From Balanoglossus misakiensis (taxonomy: Eukaryota; Hemichordata), in contig CM082598.2 in assembly GCA_040954595.2 (NCBI GenBank), forward strand, positions 5,146,001 through 5,210,000: a DNA stretch of 64,000 nt, written 5' to 3'. The position numbers and the translations under genes were made by a program. Position 1 is the stretch's first letter, and each line of letters begins with the position of its first letter. The notes under the pieces are model-generated. The model ran no database searches. It was given only the letters and a program-made list of their open reading frames with translations, and was not told the origin of the DNA. Below, piece after piece: positions 1 through 10,725 of the stretch.

Positions 1-211
1 GGAGATCAGAAAAGTAGGCAAAGGCATCATTGTTTATACGGTCGTGACACAGCCGTTTTATACCTGGGGATCTTTGGCGTGCCTGAACACACTCCTTCCT
101 AAGCTGGGTGCTGAAGACTAACGCTCATACACATGGCATGGTATGCTATATAATTGTTAGCACAGTGCCGGCATGTTTACAAAGTTGTACTCATCGACAT
201 GGCTGACTTAC

Positions 212-3200
212 TTTACTTTGAGCTTCTTTGAATTGTTTATCAGCAGCTGCTCTTTTCATGTTGGCCTCTCTGACCATGCCATGTGCTTCCTAGTGCGGGG
301 GAGAAAATGTCGTCAAGTTATTCCAACAGACATATTTGTAAGTGTAGACGTTACACATAGTCACACCACAAACAATTCTCCCTACCTTAAATAGGTTTTA
401 AGCTACCATAGTGAGTGATGAAAATGTCATATGGTCGACACAATTTCAAGATGGCTGATTTTTGCCATGTTTAAGAAATGGGAGTTCATAAGCTAAGCGT
501 GATGATGGGTCATTCTGAAACTTTTAACAGAAAAAATAACAAAATGTGAAAAAAGTTTAATGAGTTTAATATGCTAACTACAAAGACAGACATGTTTGAC
601 CAAAGGAGGTCATGAAATACAGTAAACATATCATTTCTTCTATCTCTTACTACAGTGGGTTGTCGACTTTTCACCCAGAATGCAATGTGATTTGACCCCC
701 TAGTGCAAAGTGAAAACCTATTTAAGGCAGCCAGAATTCTGGGCTTATACTTTCACACCAACACAAAATTCCAGGGCTATCCAGGAATCCTTATGGTTAG
801 ATTTCAAGGAACGTTACATTTTCTCTTTGTACCTGGAAGAGGCTGGCCGTGAGTTCCTCCAGCTCTTTGTCCATCTCACTCTGCACGTGGGAAAGTTTGG
901 TGACTTGTTCGTCTTTGAGTTGCAGTGCCTGTAACAAATAAAACAAATGTGGTACACTTTAAGGGTGGGGGGCGGAGGTGGGATGGGGGGAGGGAGTCAT
1001 TCCTTCATTCCTGTAAGTCTTTTCTACAGGTATACAGAATGTAAATTTAATGACTTGGCAAGATGAAGTTAGAAGTACGTAACTCACTTCCTGGGCTCTC
1101 TTGAGTTCCCCTTGTAATCGTTCCACCACCTGAAGGCGAGCTGACTCAGATGAACTTTTCAGAGCAGCATCATCATCATCATCTTCTTCCTCCTCTTCGC
1201 CATTTTCCTTGTCTCCTTCCCCACAGCTGCCGACATTGAACTTGACCCTTTGTCCATTCCTGAAGCAAACAAAAATGGGCCATGAATGTATATGTACATG
1301 TAGTTACAGTTCAGTTGTTTTTTGTTATAAGCTACCGGTATTGCTGGGCTTACAATGGGTTGGTTAATTGTTAGCTAATTTTCACTATTGTTTAAAGGGA
1401 CACAGTCTCTCTCTCGCTGCCCTTTTTCCATTAATTATAGACACCGTTTATAATATTCTACATGTAGATATATAGAGAATCAACGTTCAAACACACACAA
1501 CTTCCATCCAACTTGTAGACATGAGAATGAAAAACTCGCAAAAATGAATAATCGGTGTTTACCATTTATTCATTTTGGCGGGATTTTTACTCTCATATCC
1601 TACAAACGGGATGGAAGTTGTGTGTCGTTAAAAGCTGATTCTCTATGTATCCACATGTATAATAACATGAACAGTGTTTTGTGTCAAACATAATTAATGG
1701 AAAAAGGCCTGCGAGAGAGAATTTGTCCCTTTAAAGGGACACAGTCTCTCTCTCGCTGCCCTTTTTTTTCATTAATCACATTCAATACACGAAACCGTTT
1801 TTCGTTATTTTACATGTGGATATATAGTGAATGAACATTCAACCACACGCAATTCCTTGCCACTTGTATAATATGAGAGTAAAAATTCACCCAAAATGAA
1901 TAAATGGTAAACACCGATATTATTCATTTTGGTTAGTTTATTCACTCTCATGTCTAGAAGCAGGATGGAAGGTGTGTGTGGTTGAACGTTGATTCACTAT
2001 ATATCCACATGCACATTAACATAAACAGTCTTGTATCAAACATAATTAAGGGAAAGGGGGCAGCGAGAGAGAGACTTTGTCCCTTTAACTGGTATGTAAT
2101 ATGTCCTTTTATCTAAAAGTGAATGAAATGCAACAGGAACCTCTATAAACAGGACGCCTCTGCAAAGAATTTCTTCAGTGCTTTGGTGTCCGGTTTAGAC
2201 AGGTTTAATTTGGTCAGTATACACATACCTTGTTGACTCTTTCTCCCTTGCATCGTTACTGTATCTTGCATCCCCATTGCCATGGCAACCAGCCGTATCT
2301 CTGTCTGCAACGTCGCAATTCTGTGGGAGTCTGTTCTGACTAAGAACTGGCACACTTTTGGCCCTGGTCATTTCGTAGTCACACACATCCAGTGTATTCT
2401 CGGTCATATTCAAAGCCAGGCAGCACAACTGTACACGTCTATATATCAGCGTTGAATCTCACATGAACTACGCCTGTGAACTCTGAAGGGGGCAGCACTT
2501 TTTGTGAAGTCCAGATCTCAAGTCAAGCAGTCCGCTGGCGAAAGTGAGTCCTGGGACACATTGTAGCGATGCGAAAAAAAGTCTTCCCCAACACAACACA
2601 GAGTTTGGTAATTGGCAGTACACGCTGTATTAAGAATATTAATCCACTGACTCATACATGATGGATCGTACTTAGGTCCTAAAGGGGAAAAACATTTGAG
2701 ATAAGAATTAGACAATCATGATGTCTTACACAATCATGAGGAGGGCATATGGGTCGAAGGTCAACTTTATCAATGGATGATCTTTGATTAAAGGACATTG
2801 TCTGGTAGTCTTATATTAAAATTCCTCAGTCATACCGTTGAGGAACCTGGCACGAGCGAGCCATATTGAGAAATTCAACAGCAATAGCATAGACCCTCAG
2901 ACGATGGCAGATCAATGTACATGTTAGCTGCAATGATTGTAGCGGGTGCTGCTAGGTGCATTACCGCTACAAGGCCTTGTGTGTAATTTTCCAATCAACT
3001 TTCGGTCGTCAGCTCAGTTATGGGGTTTAACTCTTACCTCCGATAACATTTGAAAACCGAACGGGTGCATCCCCCCCAAAAAACACCTCCGACGCCCAAA
3101 TTTCCCCCAAAATTGTCCTGCTTCCATTAAAAAAACGATAAATCCACTGAAGTTTCGCCGATGTGTTCCACCATGTTAGAGCAAACATGGCGGACAAAGT

Positions 3201-4113
3201 TTGTAAACATCGGCGAAACTTCAGTGGATTTATCGTTTTTTTAATGGAAGCAGGACAATTTTGGGGGAAATTTGGGCGTCGGAGGTGTTTTTTTGGGGGG
3301 ATGCACCCGTTCGGTTTTCAAATGTTATCGGAGGTAAGAGTTAAACCCCATAACTGAGCTGACGACCGAAAGTTGATTGGAAAATTACACACAAGGCCTT
3401 GTAGCGGTAATGCTGCACACCAGTCAACCAAGCAGCACCGGCCGCTACAATCATTGCAGCTATGTACATGTATGTCACGGAAGCAAAGTCCGTGATGCTG
3501 ACATGACATAAGTTTTTATTATAAAACCAACTGAAGGTGTTGGGGAAGGGTGCTGTTTCCTTGTCATAATGAACACACTCTATATACGTTTACATTTCCG
3601 AGTATCAACAATACCCCCTCCCCCTATCACCTCGAATCGCCTGATCTAAGATACGCCCCTGTCGATCGCTGCTTCTTGGAGAGTTCCTTGAAATTTGAAA
3701 TCGCATTTTTCGGTGGATTTGTCACGTCCAGCATCCATATACCACACACAACTTAACACACAATAACTGTAAATGTTCGTTACACCTGCATAAGAATGGA
3801 GACCCGTGTGAAAGCCACCGATTCATTGACTTTCTTTGACCAGGCTGGAAGGCTCAAGGACGTCTAGTCGCAAACACAAGGACGACCGCTGTTCAATATA
3901 AACAATCACTGACAATGGCAATGCTACCTCAGAAAATGAGAGAATGTTGTCCAAAGTATTTTACCTTTCCCCTACTGTAAGCTAGCGAGCGTTACTTCCG
4001 ACAGATTCGCACCTACGCTATATACAGAACGCTGACAGCTGTGGACAAAACATCACAAGAAAACGCCTACTTGCTTACCTGATCACTTCATCAAGGTTAC
4101 CGGTGGACGCCAT
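212..4113 (-). CDS. RAB3IP/RAB3IL1-like: Rabin8/GRAB-like Rab guanine nucleotide exchange factor, 5' part (gene runs off the left edge)
   Basis: Coding exons read on the minus strand: 4079-4113 (ATG at 4111-4113, reading MASTGNLDEVI then a GTAAGC donor), 2229-2428, 1088-1259, 833-928 and 212-289. The last three join in phase and give the start of a Sec2p-type coiled coil: LQGELKRAQE, then LKDEQVTKLS, then KELEELTASLFQ, then EAHGMVREAN. This pattern is diagnostic of RAB3IP/RAB3IL1, which exchange GDP for GTP on Rab8/Rab3-type GTPases during exocytosis and ciliogenesis (established for the family). Exon 1088-1259 also carries a Glu5-Asp5 acidic run made by GAA/GAT triplets. Exon 4079-4113 cannot join 2229-2428 directly in frame, so at least one exon between them is unidentified, or the start lies elsewhere. 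The Sec2 coiled coil continues, and the C-terminal half of the protein is missing, to the left. Confidence 0.85.
1391..1740. mobile_element. MITE family A, copy 1
   Basis: The copy begins TTTAAAGGGACACAGTCTCT and ends with the inverted form (…GAGAGAGAATTTGTCCCTTT). Inside it is a second inverted repeat around ATGAATAATCGGTGTTTACC / GGCGGGATTTTTACTCTCAT. It lies in an intron of the Rabin8-like gene. No transposase ORF is present, so it is a non-autonomous inverted-repeat element. Related copies are at 1728-2088, 30324-30565, 47346-47566, 51953-52309 and 13717-13758. Confidence 0.8.
1728..2088. mobile_element. MITE family A, copy 2 (abuts copy 1)
   Basis: A second near full-length copy with the same terminal CCTTTAAAGGGACACAGTCT and the closing AGACTTTGTCCCTTTAA. 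It shares the junction CCCTTTAAAGGGAC with copy 1, as if one element inserted at the very end of the other. Confidence 0.8.
2917..3471. repeat. ~550 bp near-perfect palindrome (foldback element)
   Basis: The left arm (about 2917-3165) and right arm (about 3200-3471) are reverse complements over roughly 250 bp, separated by a ~40 bp centre. Matching landmarks are AAGTTTCGCCGATGT on the left with ACATCGGCGAAACTT on the right, and AGCTGCAATGATTGTAGC on the left with GCTACAATCATTGCAGCT on the right. It lies in the first intron region of the Rabin8-like gene. No coding capacity is seen. Confidence 0.85.
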
Positions 4114-4800
4114 ATTGTAAATGTCGTCACGTGACTATGTTTGGGTTTGACCATTTTTGCAGGGGTAAACATTTCTTGCCTGAGTGACTCTCTTACTCGT
4201 GCTTTGTGCAACTTTCTAAACAAATCACAAATTTAAGGAATAAAAGAGGACGGGTTTAAGATTGTATCAATATTTAACTCTTTCTTGGCGAATAACATTA
4301 GCCCATCAGGAAGAGCTCACCTATGAAAAATAAGGCATCCTTCCGGCCCAGTCAGGTGACTCTTGATCAGCTGGTCAATCATGCAGGTTTCATAAACAAT
4401 CGAGGCTGTTATAGTTCACATTTTAAAGACTTCCAGAAGTACCATACGTTTTTGCTGTTGGGTAAGTTTAATTTTAAGTTGTCAGTTTTGCTCTGTTGTA
4501 TCACAATCTCGGCAAACGTCTGTGTCAAAAAAGACTTGGAACCGTTATTGCTTTTCGCCGGTCAGGTCCGGTCGGTGTCAGGGTCAGGAAGTTTCATTCA
4601 AAACACGTACGCTGTATCGTGCGTCGTGTCACGGATCACTGGCTCCTAAGCCGGTCTTTTCGGTTCGCTACAAGGACTTCCCCGGGAAGTAAACTCGGTA
4701 TGTTTTAGAGGAAAACGAGCCCGTCACACGATTTTCCTCAAAATAGAATGTATCATGGCATTTGGTAAAAGACCGACCGAACAGACACGCCCACCAAGAA

Positions 4801-4819
4801 CCCCCCCCCCCCCCCCCCC
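4801..4819. repeat. poly(C) tract, about 19 bases
   Basis: An uninterrupted run of about 19 cytosines in the spacer between the divergent Rabin8-like and SLC66A1-like genes. The rest of 4114-5035 shows no gene I can support. Confidence 0.85.
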
Positions 4820-5035
4820 GGCCATTTCCAACCCTCCCACTTCCAGTATTTGACTTGTCACACAACTTGGTAAAATGTGTATCATTTGTAACGTGTACTT
4901 GGTTTCCTGTTGATAATAAAAAATGGTTTTATACCGAAAGTGTTATGCTATCGAAAAAACTTTCATGATCATCATTCATGTCATGTGACACAACACAATT
5001 GAATTGCTATATGTGGAGTGACCGTGCTATATTTA

Positions 5036-5180
5036 AGCAATAAAACACCCCCAGCCATGGTATACCACGAGATTTTGACCAGTTCACGACATATACGCAC
5101 GAGCGATAGCGAGTGCATATATGGAGTTGAACTGGTCAAAATCGAGTGGTATACCATGGCTGGGGGTGTTTTATTGCTAT
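5036..5180. repeat. 145 bp hairpin element
   Basis: Inverted arms of about 60 bp: AGCAATAAAACACCCCCAGC on the left and GCTGGGGGTGTTTTATTGCT on the right, both followed inward by matching CATGGTATACCACGAG and GGTCAAAAT blocks. The centre is ACGAGCGATAGCGAG. It is probably a small foldback transposon. Confidence 0.85.
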
Positions 5181-5596
5181 TATATTATGCCAGTATATTG
5201 AAACTTTGCATAAAACATTTTAAAAAGGCATTTTCTTTGACTATGATATATGACTGTGGTATATGACTAATATACTGTATCACAGTCACATGTCATGTCT
5301 TGACCAATAAAATAGCGTGATTTACACCATCAATATACTGGTATAATATATTCTATCACACTGACGTGACGACACTCTGAAAAGAAAACAATGCGGTATC
5401 TGTATGTCATGTGATAGGACATTGTTGAGCCGAAACCAAATTCCATAGCATAATTTACAATCATGTTTACATACAATTACATGTTGATTAGTAGTAAACA
5501 AAGAGCATGAAATTGTTAACCAGAATTTAGTGTTGTGTTAACTTTTTTTCTCCAGAATCTAAACCAGCTGTAAAATGTAGTAGTGACATGTATCAT

Positions 5597-5697
5597 GGAA
5601 GCTGCAATTATTGGAGCCTTGGTGGGTTGGTTGACGATCAAGCCCCCCGTCAGCGATCAACCAACCCACCAAGGCTACAATAATTGCAGCTAGTATC
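5597..5697. repeat. ~100 bp hairpin sharing termini with the 2.9 kb palindrome
   Basis: Arms GAAGCTGCAATTATTG / CAATAATTGCAGCT and CCTTGGTGGGTTGGTTGA / ATCAACCAACCCACCAAGG flank a short C-rich loop. The outermost AGCTGCAAT(G/T)ATTG(T/G)AGC is the same as the ends of the 2917-3471 palindrome, so the two belong to one family. Confidence 0.8.
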
Positions 5698-5944
5698 ATG
5701 GCAGTACCACAGAATGTCAATCCTTTAAAATGTAAAAATAAAGTGTCAAAATATTTTCTGTGTCAACATTTGTTACAGTGGCAAACATCGTATAGTCTTA
5801 GAGGACACTCTTCATACAGGTTGTATTATGCTAAATTGATAATGGTTTATAATTATAATTTTAGACATACATGTACAAGGACACTAAAGTGTTATAATTT
5901 GTTCATATCTTATACATGTAGTTACTACCGATTCATAATTCAAA

Positions 5945-6581
5945 ATGGATATCTTCCAAGCCATGGAGAAGTCGGAGTACATGCTGATGATGTCACCAGC
6001 CGTGGACGCGACCTCTGACCCCAACTGCACAGAAGGTACGCAGTGGATATGGACCACGTTTAAACAGTGCGTTGAGACGCCGCTACAGTATGTGGGATTC
6101 GCTCTGGGGATGATTTCCCTGTTTTGCTGGATTGCAATTTTTCTGCCGTAAGTATATGTAGCTATATCCCTAATGCTACTGGGTGTCATATCTGTTTAGA
6201 GAGTCAAGTCCCTTAAAATACGTATTTGCCACTTTTTCTTCTAAAACGTATTTTGACTGTCTTGACATGGCTCTCATACGTACTTAGACACACTTAATTG
6301 GCAGTCTGAGCCCCCTGTAAAATGTACCAAATCACACTGGTTTGGTTTGAGGGTCTTGTATAGGCTCTACTGAATAACACACACTTGGCAGCCTAACGGG
6401 CCTGGGAGCCCGGATTCTAGGCACCCTGGAAATCAAACTAGTTTCAACTGACTTGGCAGCGTTAGGGATATAGATGTAGTTATACACAATGTGTGCAGTA
6501 CAATTTCAGAAGACAACCAGATTTAAGACAGGTGTTGCTGTCAGGTTCATTATCACACTGGTACGTTTCACCAACCTTGTA

Positions 6582-6612
<31 letters not shown>

Positions 6613-9602
6613 GTCAGTGAGTTGTTTTGGCCTGCAGAGCCATGCATAAAGATAAGAATGTCCGATGATATGCTGAGCTTAACCACTGACCGTTGCAATA
6701 GTACTATTGATACAGTCAAACCTGTCTATAGTGGCCAGTCAATGGACTTTCCTAAACTGATCTTCATAGACTGATGGCCTTTATAGACAGGTTAATTTAT
6801 GCACATGGAAAAAGCACGGGGACTGTAACAAAATGGCCACTATAGACAAGTTTCCACTATATAGAGGTGACAGTTGCAATAGTACTATTGATACAGTCAA
6901 ACCTGTCTATAGTGGCCAGTCAATGGACTTTCCTAAACTGATCTTCATAGACAGGTGGCCTTTATAGACAGGTTAATATATACACTTATAGAAATCGCAC
7001 GGGGACTGTAACAAAATGGCCGCTACAGACACTATATAGAGGTGGCCACTAACACAGGATTGACTGTAATGTCAGAATATCTTGTTGTTTACTCGCAGGC
7101 AAATCTACATGAATATAAAGAAGGGCAAGATGGACGAAGGTGTTGCTTTCTTGTTCATATTTATTTGGATGCTGGGAGACTTCAGCAATTTACTCGGGTG
7201 CGTACTGGCCAAGCAGTTGCCGTTTCAGGTGAGCTTCTCATTTCTATCGTGGCCGTTGTGTCAGACTATCATACATACATAAACAGAATCACATTTATGA
7301 CTGATACTGGCAATTTGCTGATACTGGGCTAACCCACTGTTAGCTCAGTGTGGGCTAATAGGAAAATAACTCTCGATCTGTTCTGTATGCAGGCATGTTC
7401 TGTGACCCTCATGAATATTCAATAGGAAGCCATCTTTGCTGAAAGTTCTGTGACCCTCATGAATATTCATAAGGAAGCCATCTTTGCTGAATAGACCAGT
7501 ATTTTCTTTCTAAGTTTCCACTTCTCCTGGACCGGGCTAACTGACCATCTTTAATCTCATTCTTCCCTCTCCAGCTATTTATTGCAATATGGTACTGCAG
7601 TCAAGATATATTTATGATTACACAATATATATACTACTACAGGAGGAATAAACGAAGACGGATGCTGGAAGGTAAGTCAATACACAGGAACCTGTTGGCA
7701 GTTCATTCGTCCTGATTATTTTGCATATTTCATCAGTTTTTGTGATGCGATTTTAGGTTTAAATTCCCTGCGAGAGAGAAAAAAGCAGAGGTTCACAATC
7801 TTGGTTTCACAAAAATCACAACTTCAATGTTTCTCCACACAGTTTACACAGAAACTGGCAGCCATTTTGAATTTTTCTCCACAAAGTGTACACAGAAACT
7901 GGCGGCCATTTTGTATATCACATTTGAGACAAAGTCAGTCTTATTCAAAATTCTACACGGTGACACTTAATTTGTCTATTCTCATTTTAAAAAGGGGATA
8001 AATCTAAAATTGCCTTTTAGATTATTGCATACTATGTGATGTGACGCGAATAGCTTGAGCTGTGAACACTATCAAAGTTTCGTCATCTCGTACTGTTTAA
8101 TAGTTTTCACTTTCATTCCTCAGCTGTCATCAACAAACAGAACATAAACAACGGCAGCGTAGGGGGTGGTGACGGTTACCAAAACAGCACAGGGGTCTAC
8201 TGTGTTCTCTGCATCTTCACATTTTCTTTGATGTCGCAGCTGCCATGGCAACAGGATGGAGACACATACAATTCTAGGGGCGATGCTTCAGGAAGGAGGC
8301 TCCTTAGGAACCCTGTATTTCAGGTAGGAATTCACAATTTTTATAATGTTCCCAGGAACAGACATACTGCTATGATCAGAACGAGTTTATTTTTCCCATG
8401 GCACTTTTTAAAGGTATACAGTCATCGATAATTTACATAGGCCCATATATGGTTAAAAGGGTGTGTATACAATCCCGCATAATTTTTAATATTGTGAGGA
8501 AGCTTCCGTTCACAAACTTTCATAATTATTTTGTTTTTCACAGGACACAGAAGATATTATAGGATATGTATTTGGAATCATTTCGAGTATTATGTATTTG
8601 AGTGCTAGAGTACCACAGATCAGGAAAAATGTAAGTTCTTACACACTTGTTCTTTCCACTCCATCTAATCATAAAAACAGACATGCTGATCGTCTTATGC
8701 ACATGTGCGTAATTTTGTGTGAATAAAAATTACTTCGAATCCAAAATTTTGCATTCGACGCATTCAAATAGTGGACTGCCTTCGCTTCCTTCCATATTAC
8801 ATGGGCACTGTACACAACTCTTTGCAAATGAAATCTAATACTACTGAGTGTCATACCTGAGTGTCAAGTCCCTTAAAATACGTATTTGTCACTTTTTCTT
8901 CTAAAAAGAATTTTGACTGTCTTGACATGGCTCTCATATGTGCTTAGACACACTTGGCAGTCTGAGCCCCCTGTAAAATGTACCAAATCGCACTGGTTTG
9001 TACTGGTTTGGTCTGAGGGTCTTGTATAGGCCCTACTGATTAATACACACTTGGCAGTCTGAGCCCCCTGTAAAATGTACCTCATCGCACTGGTTTGCAC
9101 TGTATTGGTTTGAGGGTCTTGTATAGGCCCTACTGAATAACACGCACTTGGCAGTCTAACAGGGCACACTGGAAATCAAACCAGTTGGTCTGAGGGTGTT
9201 GTATAGGCCCTACTGATTAACACACACTTGGCAGTCTAACGGGCCTGGGAGCCTGGATTCTAGACACCCTGGAAATCACAACAGTCTCAACTGACTTGGT
9301 AGCGTTAGGGTTAAATTTGGTGAGAAGTTTGCCAAATGGTATTTGATTTACCTTCAAATTGATGACATTTTATGGATTCTCTCACGGTTCTTGTATTGTT
9401 GTTTCAGCATCAGCGAAAATCGGTGGAAGGAGTTTCTATATGGATGTTTGTGCTGAGTATCATAGGAAACACAACGTACGGTGTTTCCATATTGATGCAG
9501 AATGAGACAACAAATTACATTATACAACACCTACCATGGCTTATTGGGAGTCTGGGCACTTTAGGGTTTGATATAACCGTATCCTTTTCGGTCTACATGT
9601 AG
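5945..9602 (+). CDS. SLC66A1-like: SLC66A1 (PQLC2)-like PQ-loop cationic amino acid transporter, complete
   Basis: Six exons: 5945-6147, 7099-7228, 7575-7671, 8124-8323, 8544-8630 and 9408-9602. They total 912 nt (303 aa plus stop), all with GT/AG borders and matching phases. The two PQ motifs that define the family are at P68-Q69 (LPQIYMNIKKGKMDEG; the Pro codon is split by intron 1) and P234-Q235 (RVPQIRKNHQRKSVEGVS). They are followed by the typical GNTTYGVSIL and HHLPWLxGSLG-like (QHLPWLIGSLG) stretches. Seven hydrophobic segments are expected. N27 in an N-C-T sequon would be luminal. Characterised relatives export lysine and arginine from lysosomes. Human SLC66A1 is 291 aa, so the length fits. 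The protein stops at FSVYM just after the last membrane segment, without the acidic-dileucine tail used by vertebrate SLC66A1. A GT at 9579 could instead splice to an unseen last exon. Confidence 0.92.
6168..6470. mobile_element. Interspersed element family G, copy 1 (SLC66A1 intron 1)
   Basis: It starts CCCTAATGCTACTGGGTGTC and ends ACTTGGCAGCGTTAGGG, so its ends are imperfect inverted repeats (CCCTAAxGCTxC). It is flanked by ATAT on both sides. Inside are repeated blocks with GCAGTCTGAGCCCCCTGTAA and GAGGGTCTTGTATAGG. A longer copy is at 8838-9316. Confidence 0.65.
6587..6612. repeat. (CA)n microsatellite
   Basis: About 13 CA units in intron 1 of the SLC66A1-like gene. Confidence 0.9.
6712..7072. 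mobile_element. Tandem pair of ~180 bp inverted-repeat elements
   Basis: CAGTCAAACCTGTCTATAGT occurs at about 6714 and again at about 6896, each followed by the same ~150 bp. Each copy ends near GGCCACTATAGACAAG or GGCCACT…GATTGACTGTA, the reverse of its start. The duplication includes the spacer GTTGCAATAGTACTATTGAT. Confidence 0.75.
7395..7492. repeat. ~48 bp direct tandem duplication
   Basis: GTTCTGTGACCCTCATGAAT and AAGCCATCTTTGCTGA occur twice back to back in intron 2 of the SLC66A1-like gene. Confidence 0.85.
7820..8010. repeat. Dispersed repeat with GGCCATTTTGAATTT core
   Basis: GCAGCCATTTTGAATTTTT and GGCGGCCATTTTG are followed by CAAAATT…GGTGAC and TCTCATTTTAAAAAGGGGAT. The same order of blocks is seen in degraded form at about 36500-36720, 42180-42330, 59490-59720 and 61540-61690, in both orientations. 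Confidence 0.45.
8838..9316. mobile_element. Interspersed element family G, copy 2 (SLC66A1 intron 5)
   Basis: Same beginning (CTAATACTACTGAGTGTCAT) and end (GACTTGGTAGCGTTAGGG) as the copy at 6168-6470. The internal block GCAGTCTGAGCCCCCTGTAA with TTGTATAGGCCCTACTGA is amplified three to four times, making this copy about 170 bp longer. Confidence 0.65.
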
Positions 9603-9645
9603 CAGACTTTTGTTTGGCAGAAAGAGTGTGTGTGTGGTTTAGATA

Positions 9646-9855
9646 CTGTAAAACATTTTATTTTCGCGAGCAATAAATTTTCGCCAAATACGCGAGAGCC
9701 AAAATAGCGTGAAAATAAAACGTCGCGTAAATTTTTTTTGTAGATAACGATGCAGTGAATGAAATAAGAGAACGCGAAAATTAATACTCGCGAAACAGTG
9801 GCCTCTCTCGATATTGCAAAAATTTCAACTCGCGAAAATAAAGTGTTTTACAGTA
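9646..9855. mobile_element. MITE family D, copy 1 (overlaps SLC66A1-like 3' end)
   Basis: Terminal inverted repeats: ACTGTAAAACATTTTATTTT at the left and AAATAAAGTGTTTTACAGTA at the right. The interior is CGCGAA-rich. It begins 44 nt after the stop codon at 9602 and contains AATAAA at 9672-9677 and 9837-9842. A second copy is at 41136-41352. Confidence 0.8.
9672..9677 (+). promoter_or_regulatory. Candidate poly(A) signal of the SLC66A1-like gene
   Basis: AATAAA 70 nt after the stop codon, lying within MITE D. A second AATAAA is at 9837-9842. No other signal lies nearer to the stop. Confidence 0.4.
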
Positions 9856-10248
9856 TGTATCTAGCAGAAAGAGAGAGAGGGAAGGAGGGAGTGTGTGTGG
9901 TTTAGATAACTATCCTTTAAGATCTAGCAGAAAGCGCGAGAGAGATAGTTAGTGTCACTGTGTGTGTGTGCATATCATTTCAAGCAGATGATTAAAAGAC
10001 TAGTACCACTAAAATATGCATCACCATGGCTTGAGATTGGTACCTGCGACATGTTGATTAACCCTATCACCACCATGGTTTGGGCCAACTCCATTGTTTT
10101 CTATGGTAAAGTTGGACCTCTGGAGAAGGAACTGGGGGTGAGAGGGTTAATCCAACTCTCATAGTTGACTGAGACTGTTCTCGCAGTGTTGGCAAAATCA
10201 GAAAATAACTCGCTACAACTGAACTCTTGGAACTCATTTTCATCCAAA

Positions 10249-10725
10249 TCAGCTATGATCCTTAGCTTTGGCGTCAGCTGATGGTTCAATTCTCAATCTA
10301 CGGAGACCAGGTGTGTCCATGCTGCCCGTCAAGAAAGAAAGATGTTGAACATGTCGCCGAGCGACAACCACTCCTTGACGACAAGCCACCGGTGGTAGAG
10401 GTTCTGTAAAGTCTTCATTAAATTCACCGAGATGTGCTGTGAAATTTCTGAGATGCAAAATCCATATTTGCATACTCTTATGGACCATCTGGGTATTTGC
10501 ATGCTGTATTTCTGCAATATTGTAAACCGTATGGTTTTGAGGACTGTTTTTAATGGTGATTTTTATTCCTGTTTCGTCGAGTTCCATCAGTTTACCTCGT
10601 TCGGTATTTTGGCATAGCTCCTTCAAGCTTGTTAGGGCAGATTTTTGCAGAATGAGCGCCCACCTGGAACTACGATTGGCTGTTGAACATCTGTTATTCC
10701 AGCCAATCAGAACATACCTGCACAC
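10249..10725 (-). other. Unassigned 158-codon open frame
   Basis: Open from ATG to stop without splicing. The middle part (RGKLMELDETGIKITIKNSP, then HTVYNIAEIQ) looks protein-like and faintly recalls the strands of a PTB/PID domain, but I cannot identify it. A possible acceptor, CGTAGTTCCAG, precedes GTGGGCGCTC at about 10662. It could be one exon of an unrecognised gene, a retrocopy fragment or chance. Confidence 0.2.

Noticed and set aside
2518-2715. Minus-strand ORF after a good polypyrimidine acceptor, as the missing Rabin8 exon
   Set aside because: It is not in phase with exon 4079-4113 and has no donor before its stop.
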